From: Planctomycetota bacterium
GTDB lineage: Bacteria > Planctomycetota > Planctomycetia > Pirellulales > Pirellulaceae
Reading direction: 5' to 3'
NCBI GenBank assembly: GCA_024276655.1
Contig: JAJRWU010000068.1
Span: 38,808 to 102,807 of the forward strand
Length of the DNA: 64,000 nucleotides
The position numbers were made by a program, and so were the translations under genes. Numbering within the stretch: the first letter of the stretch is position 1; the number at the start of each line of letters is the position of its first letter. Below the pieces are notes generated by a model. It searched no databases. It was not told where the DNA came from and was given only the letters and a program-made list of their open reading frames with translations. This document shows positions 59,787-64,000 of this stretch, piece by piece.

Positions 59787-61307
59787 ATGGCGGATCGCAA
59801 ACAAATACGTATATTCGACACCACGCTCCGCGACGGCGAGCAATCGCCCGGAGCGAGCATGAACCTGCCGGAGAAGTTGGAGGTCGCCCAGGCGTTGCTC
59901 ACGCTGGGAGTCGACATCATCGAAGCCGGTTTTCCCATCGCTTCGCCGGGCGATTTTGAAGCCGTGCGGGAAATTGCGAATAACTTTCGCGGCGCCGCCA
60001 TCTGTGGACTGGCTCGCTGCAACGACCGCGATATCGACCGTGCGTGGGAGGCGGTCAAAGGCGCGCAAGATCCTCGCATTCATGTCTTTTTGGCCACCAG
60101 CGCCATTCACCGCGAATTCAAGTTGAAGATGACGCGGGAAGAAATTATCGGCCGGGCGGTGGCGGGCGTGCAACGCGCCGTGAGTTATTGCGACGATGTC
60201 GAGTTCTCTCCCGAAGACGCCGCCCGCACCGAAGCCGATTTCCTTTGTGAAGTTGTCGAAGCGGCCATTGCCGCCGGCGCCGCCACGGTCAACATTCCCG
60301 ACACCGTCGGCTACGCCACGCCCGCGCAAATGGGCAAGGTGATCGAAATGCTCATCAACCGCGTGCCGAACATCGACCAAACCGTGATTAGCGTGCATTG
60401 CCATAACGATTTGGGGCTGGCGGTCGCGAACAGTTTGGCTGCGTTGGAGGCGGGCGCCGGCCAGATCGAATGCACGATCAACGGCATTGGCGAACGCGCG
60501 GGCAATTGTGCGTTGGAGGAAATTGTGATGGCGATCCACACCCGTAGCGATTATTACCCGTACGAAACCGGCATCAACACCAAACGGCTGGCGCCGACCA
60601 GTCGCCTGGTTTCCGCAATCACCGGCATGCAGGTGCAACGCAATAAGGCCATTGTGGGCCGCAACGCATTCGCGCATGAAGCGGGCATCCATCAAGACGG
60701 CATGCTCAAGGAGCGCACGACGTACGAAATCATGCGGCCCGAAGACGTCGGCTTCGCCAAGACCGATCTGGTGTTGGGAAAACATAGCGGCCGCGCCGCC
60801 TTGGCCGACCGGGCGAAATCGCTGGGCTTCCAACTCACCGGCGAGCAGTTGCGTTCGGTGTTCGAGCGGTTCAAGGAGTTGGCCGACCGAAAAAAAGAAA
60901 TCTACGACGGCGATATCGTGGCCCTCGTTCAGCAACAACTGCACAACACGCCCGACGAGGAATGGTCGCTGGTTCGCTTCGAGGCCACGTCATCCAGCGG
61001 CAGCCCGCCGCGCGTGAAAATAACGCTCCGCCGGGGCGAGGAGGAAATCACGCAGGAGACGTCGGAGGGTGATGGCCTGATCGACGCCGCCTTCCTGGCC
61101 ACCGAACAGATCACGGGCGTGAAGCTGATCTGCAAGGATTACCGCGTGCGCAGCGCCACGCTGGGGCACGACGCCCTGGGCGAAGTTACCTTGGAAGTCG
61201 AGCACAACGGCCAAATCCACCGGGCGCGGGGCGTCTCGACCGACACCGTCGAAGCCACCGTGATGGCCATTCTCGACGCCGTGAACCGTATTGTCGGCGG
61301 GAAGTAA
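59787..61307 (+). CDS. leuA: 2-isopropylmalate synthase
   Basis: The first committed step of leucine synthesis, joining acetyl-CoA and 2-oxoisovalerate. Motifs: IFDTTLRDGEQSPGASMNLP (HMGL family signature), DIIEAGFPIASPGDFEAV, VISVHCHNDLGLAVANSLAA (metal-binding HxH), GAGQIECTINGIGERAGNCA and HEAGIHQDGMLK. The C-terminal regulatory domain (leucine feedback) is present at about residues 390-500. Length is 506, typical. AAGGA lies 9 bases before the ATG. Transcription is probably controlled by the upstream leader peptide and terminator. Confidence 0.96.
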   Translation: MADRKQIRIFDTTLRDGEQSPGASMNLPEKLEVAQALLTLGVDIIEAGFPIASPGDFEAVREIANNFRGAAICGLARCNDRDIDRAWEAVKGAQDPRIHVFLATSAIHREFKLKMTREEIIGRAVAGVQRAVSYCDDVEFSPEDAARTEADFLCEVVEAAIAAGAATVNIPDTVGYATPAQMGKVIEMLINRVPNIDQTVISVHCHNDLGLAVANSLAALEAGAGQIECTINGIGERAGNCALEEIVMAIHTRSDYYPYETGINTKRLAPTSRLVSAITGMQVQRNKAIVGRNAFAHEAGIHQDGMLKERTTYEIMRPEDVGFAKTDLVLGKHSGRAALADRAKSLGFQLTGEQLRSVFERFKELADRKKEIYDGDIVALVQQQLHNTPDEEWSLVRFEATSSSGSPPRVKITLRRGEEEITQETSEGDGLIDAAFLATEQITGVKLICKDYRVRSATLGHDALGEVTLEVEHNGQIHRARGVSTDTVEATVMAILDAVNRIVGGK

Positions 61308-61409
61308 ACATCGAGCCGGAGCCGCTGGTCGTGTTTCCGACGCCGCGCGAGCGTTTCACTTTTGGCTTTGCCGGCATCTGAAAAACACGGAATCGTGATT
61401 GGCCAAATC

Positions 61410-61928
61410 CTACAGGCTGGACAATTCCATGCGGCCGACAATCTGCCGCGCCAGGCGTTGGATCGACTCCAGTTCGGTCGTTGCGAACGATTGCCCGGCC
61501 TCCGGCACAAAGGTGGCCGTTTGCCCAACTTCCAAGGCCAGCGGTGAGAAAGGCGTTTGATATTGGGTGATCGTTTGGCCGCGGCGGTCGGTCCAGTTGA
61601 TCTGCACCTGCCAACTCAACTCAAGTTCTCGCGGGTCGTCGTTGATATTTTCACCGACCACTCGTTTTCGTATCGAGGTAATTCGGCCGGTGAGCACGCT
61701 GTCGGCGTTTTGCGAAGAGACAACCTTATAGGGCGTTTTCAGTTCGATTTCCTTGACCACCGCTTCGGTCAGCAACTCACCCACGTTGCGGCGAAAGGCG
61801 TCGGAAACAAAAACGGGAACATACACGGTTTGGATGTCGGGCCGGTACAAAGACCGGGCGCCAATTTGATAGCCGGCGCATCCCGACACCGCCCAGCAAG
61901 CCGCCAGTGCAAAAAACCACGCGAACAT
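61410..61928 (-). CDS. lptE: LptE-like outer-membrane lipoprotein
   Basis: From the ATG at 61928 the product has a lipoprotein signal (FAWFFALAACWAVSGCAGYQ with SGC lipobox). The LptE-like core is IQTVYVPVFVSDAFRRNVGE, LLTEAVVKEIELKTPYKVVS and ADSVLTGRITSIRKRVV. LptE plugs the LptD barrel that inserts lipopolysaccharide. Length is 172 residues. A longer start at 62009 would overlap the preceding gene by 50 bases. It follows the BamD-like gene, so both envelope-assembly lipoproteins are encoded together. Confidence 0.78.
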   Translation of the reverse strand: MFAWFFALAACWAVSGCAGYQIGARSLYRPDIQTVYVPVFVSDAFRRNVGELLTEAVVKEIELKTPYKVVSSQNADSVLTGRITSIRKRVVGENINDDPRELELSWQVQINWTDRRGQTITQYQTPFSPLALEVGQTATFVPEAGQSFATTELESIQRLARQIVGRMELSSL

Positions 61929-61959
61929 TCGGCGCGCCGTCAGCAGACGGCGTCGCGGC

Positions 61960-63252
61960 TCAATGTTGATGATCGGCCAGAGGTTGGTTAGCGATTGCAG
62001 GTATTTCATCTTGCTCGGAAGGAAAGAGGTCCACCAGCCATTTCAAGCGTTGCGGCGGTACGTCGGGTTTGGCGGCGATTTCGTCTAAACGTTGCTGGGC
62101 GCGTTGCGCGTGTGGCGTTCCGGGATAGTCGTCGATGATTTCTTGATAGGAGAAACGCGCCGCGCCGTATTCCTGCCGGTTGTAGTAAAACTGAGACGTT
62201 CGCCAGACCCGCTCCGCCTTTTCTCGGCGAACTTCGGCGTGGGCCTTTTCAATTTCCTTGCGGCGTTTTTCCGATTCCATCGGGAATTGCGTGCGCATCG
62301 TTTTGAAGAGTTTTTCAGCTTCTTCGAGGAGGTCGCCGCCATAGTCGGCCCCTCGATAACTGAGCAATTTCGCCTTGGCGCCCATGAAATGAGCAACAAA
62401 CTGGTGTTCGCTCGACGGGAACGCTCGCCGAAGGTCGGTGTAAAAGCTATCTGCCTTGAGGTAGTCGCCGGCGAGGAAATGCGCGTTCGCCGCCGCCAAG
62501 GTGGCGTCGTCCGCCAGACGACCGGTGGGATCTTCCAGGCGAATTTTGTCGAACACCCGCAAGGAGTGTCCGAAGGTGTCTCGGGTGGGGCGTTCTTCAT
62601 CGATCAGATTAAAAGTGAAGATCGACTGCGGATCAGCGCGATGCACTTCCAGCCAGTAGTGGGCGATGGCTAAACGCCGCGTTTCGGCGGTGTCCAGATA
62701 CCGCGTGTTTGGATACGCCGCGATCAGCTTCTCAAACTGCTCGTTGGCCTTCCAGTAATGATCTCCAAAGAAAAAGGATTCGCCCGAAAGAAACAACGCT
62801 TCTTCCTCCAGAGACGATTCCGGCTTGCGGGCGGCGGCCGAGGCGAATTTTTTGGCGGCAGCTCGAAACAGTTGCGTCCGCTCGGCGCCGGTCGCTTTGG
62901 TCGCTGCCAAATACTCGCCTTCCGCTTCTTCCTTCAAGCCTTGGGCCAAGTCTTCGTTCGATGGCTTGCCCGACAGTCGGGCGAAAGTTCCCTTGGCGTT
63001 TTCGGCAATGGCCGACGGCGTCAGATCGGACATTTGAAAGCCGGCGTCTTCTTCGGCAACTTCTTCGTCGTACCCCACGCGCCGAACATCGCCAGAGCTA
63101 TTGGACAACGCGTTATTGGCTGACTTTGGCTCCACGCCGCCCAAACGCCCGCCGGAAAAGGTGGAGCAACCGCTCAGAACAACGCCGCCCAAAAGCGCCA
63201 GCCCGAGAATGCTCCCTTTGCGACGAATGAATTTTGGAATCACAACTCGCAT
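61960..63252 (-). CDS. BamD-like outer-membrane assembly lipoprotein with TPR repeats
   Basis: AAGGA lies 9 bases before the ATG at 63252. The lipoprotein signal is ILGLALLGGVVLSGCSTFSG. The rest is TPR-like and resembles BamD/YfiO: WKANEQFEKLIAAYPNTRYL, NAHFLAGDYLKADSFYTDLR and QFYYNRQEYGAARFSYQEII with DDYPGTPHAQRAQQRLDEI. At 430 residues it is longer than E. coli BamD (245). BamD supports insertion of beta-barrel proteins by BamA; whether this protein does so here is inference. The gene is directly upstream of the LptE-like gene. Confidence 0.78.
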   Translation of the reverse strand: MRVVIPKFIRRKGSILGLALLGGVVLSGCSTFSGGRLGGVEPKSANNALSNSSGDVRRVGYDEEVAEEDAGFQMSDLTPSAIAENAKGTFARLSGKPSNEDLAQGLKEEAEGEYLAATKATGAERTQLFRAAAKKFASAAARKPESSLEEEALFLSGESFFFGDHYWKANEQFEKLIAAYPNTRYLDTAETRRLAIAHYWLEVHRADPQSIFTFNLIDEERPTRDTFGHSLRVFDKIRLEDPTGRLADDATLAAANAHFLAGDYLKADSFYTDLRRAFPSSEHQFVAHFMGAKAKLLSYRGADYGGDLLEEAEKLFKTMRTQFPMESEKRRKEIEKAHAEVRREKAERVWRTSQFYYNRQEYGAARFSYQEIIDDYPGTPHAQRAQQRLDEIAAKPDVPPQRLKWLVDLFPSEQDEIPAIANQPLADHQH

Positions 63253-63345
63253 GCTCGGACGTCCTTGTCCCATGAATGACTTGTCCTGTTCAATGACTCA
63301 TCCCGTTCGAGGATCCACTCACTATACTGCTCACCTCTAGCATTG

Positions 63346-63469
63346 GCTCGTTTAACGGCAAGCCGAAGGCGACTGCGTTTTGAGCCCACGCGCTCGGGCA
63401 AGACAGAAACGCAGTCGCCTTCGGCTTGCCGTTACACGAAAATGTGCCATTTTCAACCGTGCGCAGTAT
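63346..63469. repeat. Dispersed repeat family C, copy 2
   Basis: GGCTCGTTTAACGGCAAGCC and its inverted partner GGCTTGCCGTTACACGA, followed by CAACCGTGCGCAGTA as in copy 1 at 9585. Its right end overlaps the last codons and the stop of recO. Confidence 0.87.
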
Positions 63470-64000
63470 ATAACGCATTCAAATAAGGCTGCATTCTAGG
63501 GCGACGCCCCAACAGCGCCGCGAAATAGTAATTCAACACACCGCGCAGCTCCCCCATTGTTTGTGAGTCGGTGTTCAAATCACGCCACTGGTCCGACTCT
63601 GCATCGGCAAAAACCCGCATCGACTTAACCACGTTTGGAGTCACTAACACAACTTTACGCTGCCCAATCCGACACCGCTTGCACAACACCCCGCCGGCAA
63701 CCTGCCCAAACGCGATGCGTTTTTTTTCACCGCCATTATTTTCCGCTTCGGCAAAGACATCTTTGCCGCATTCCACGCAGACATTGCACTGGGGCATATG
63801 CCCCAGAATACGCAATGCCGCCATTTCAAACCGCACCACCTGCCGCGCCGGCGCCGCGCCGCTGTCGAGCGCCCTAATGGCGGCTTCGGCAACGTCGTAC
63901 AAGTCGTGCTGCGGGTCGGCTTCCTCGGTTAATTCTTTCAGTAGTTCGGAAACGTAATACGCTGCATACAAACGACTTAAATCTTTCGATGCGGTTCGGA
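63453..64000 (-). CDS. recO: DNA repair protein RecO, 5' end outside the window
   Basis: RecO loads RecA with RecR in gap repair. The visible C-terminal part reads SKDLSRLYAAYYVSELLKEL at the window edge, then ALRILGHMPQCNVCVECGKD and GGVLCKRCRIGQ, the four-cysteine zinc-binding site typical of RecO. It then has VVLVTPNVVKSMRVFADA and LNYYFAALLGRRPRM. The last codons (YTAHG and the stop) lie inside repeat C copy 2, so the C-terminus may have been altered by the repeat. Confidence 0.9.
   Translation of the reverse strand, partial: RTASKDLSRLYAAYYVSELLKELTEEADPQHDLYDVAEAAIRALDSGAAPARQVVRFEMAALRILGHMPQCNVCVECGKDVFAEAENNGGEKKRIAFGQVAGGVLCKRCRIGQRKVVLVTPNVVKSMRVFADAESDQWRDLNTDSQTMGELRGVLNYYFAALLGRRPRMQPYLNALYTAHG

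Noticed and set aside
1..64000. tRNA, rRNA, tmRNA or RNase P genes
   Set aside because: No T-loop-like GGTTCGAATCC with a matching acceptor stem or other recognisable RNA gene was found by reading; a covariance search would be needed for certainty.

Overview
The window looks like chromosomal DNA from a planctomycete, most likely a Pirellulales-type lineage. This is inferred from gene content and no marker gene was compared. The pointers are a secreted RTX protein with a LEPR/LEDRR-type N-terminal motif, Cys-rich lipoproteins, a sulfatase, CRTAC/ASPIC-UnbV proteins next to multihaem cytochromes with TPR tails, a cysteine-poor FGE-fold protein beside a zinc-ribbon GTPase, and large numbers of short intergenic repeats.

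Layout. 1-12.2 kb is a flagellar operon on the plus strand: fliK(partial)-flgD-flgE-flbD-motA-motB-fliL-fliN-fliO-fliP-fliQ-fliR-flhB. No fliM lies between fliL and fliN; instead FliN carries three FliM-like N-terminal motifs. 12.2-15.7 kb holds a heptahaem cytochrome/TPR gene divergent from a TPR gene interrupted by an amber codon. 15.7-19.0 kb holds a 530 bp element with 57 bp inverted ends, a SET-domain protein whose stop codon falls on that element's edge, a Cys-rich lipoprotein and a VOC protein. 19.0-28.2 kb holds rsmG and then a co-directional cluster: coiled-coil protein, membrane-anchored FGE-fold protein, zinc-ribbon GTPase (frameshifted), GAP1-N2-like protein, GAF/HD-GYP phosphodiesterase, a small unknown and a six-TM RCK channel with a non-canonical pore. 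The first four resemble GTPase-associated (GAS-type) systems and are the best candidate for a poorly described system. 28.3-36.1 kb holds a hemerythrin-like protein, the RTX protein, a sulfatase, an esterase, a small conserved unknown and a DndA/IscS-like cysteine desulfurase.

36.2-49.3 kb is mostly housekeeping: rpmI-rplT-pheS-pheT, an aminotransferase, a Tat-exported TIM-barrel protein, the arginine genes argB-argD-argF (minus strand), rpsD, lpdA and a GNAT. 49.6-58.4 kb is a minus-strand block with two ASPIC/UnbV proteins, a pentahaem membrane cytochrome and a TPR protein. 58.7-64 kb holds a secreted protein with three CC-x5-CC-x5-CC repeats, leuA preceded by what reads as a leucine attenuator (leader peptide with five consecutive Leu codons plus a terminator), an LptE-like lipoprotein, a BamD-like lipoprotein and the 3' part of recO.

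Across the window at least six families of dispersed 75-550 bp palindromic repeats occupy the gaps, often inside apparent operons and abutting or supplying stop codons. Short in-frame tandem duplications recur inside genes. No tRNA, rRNA, CRISPR array or complete insertion sequence was seen.
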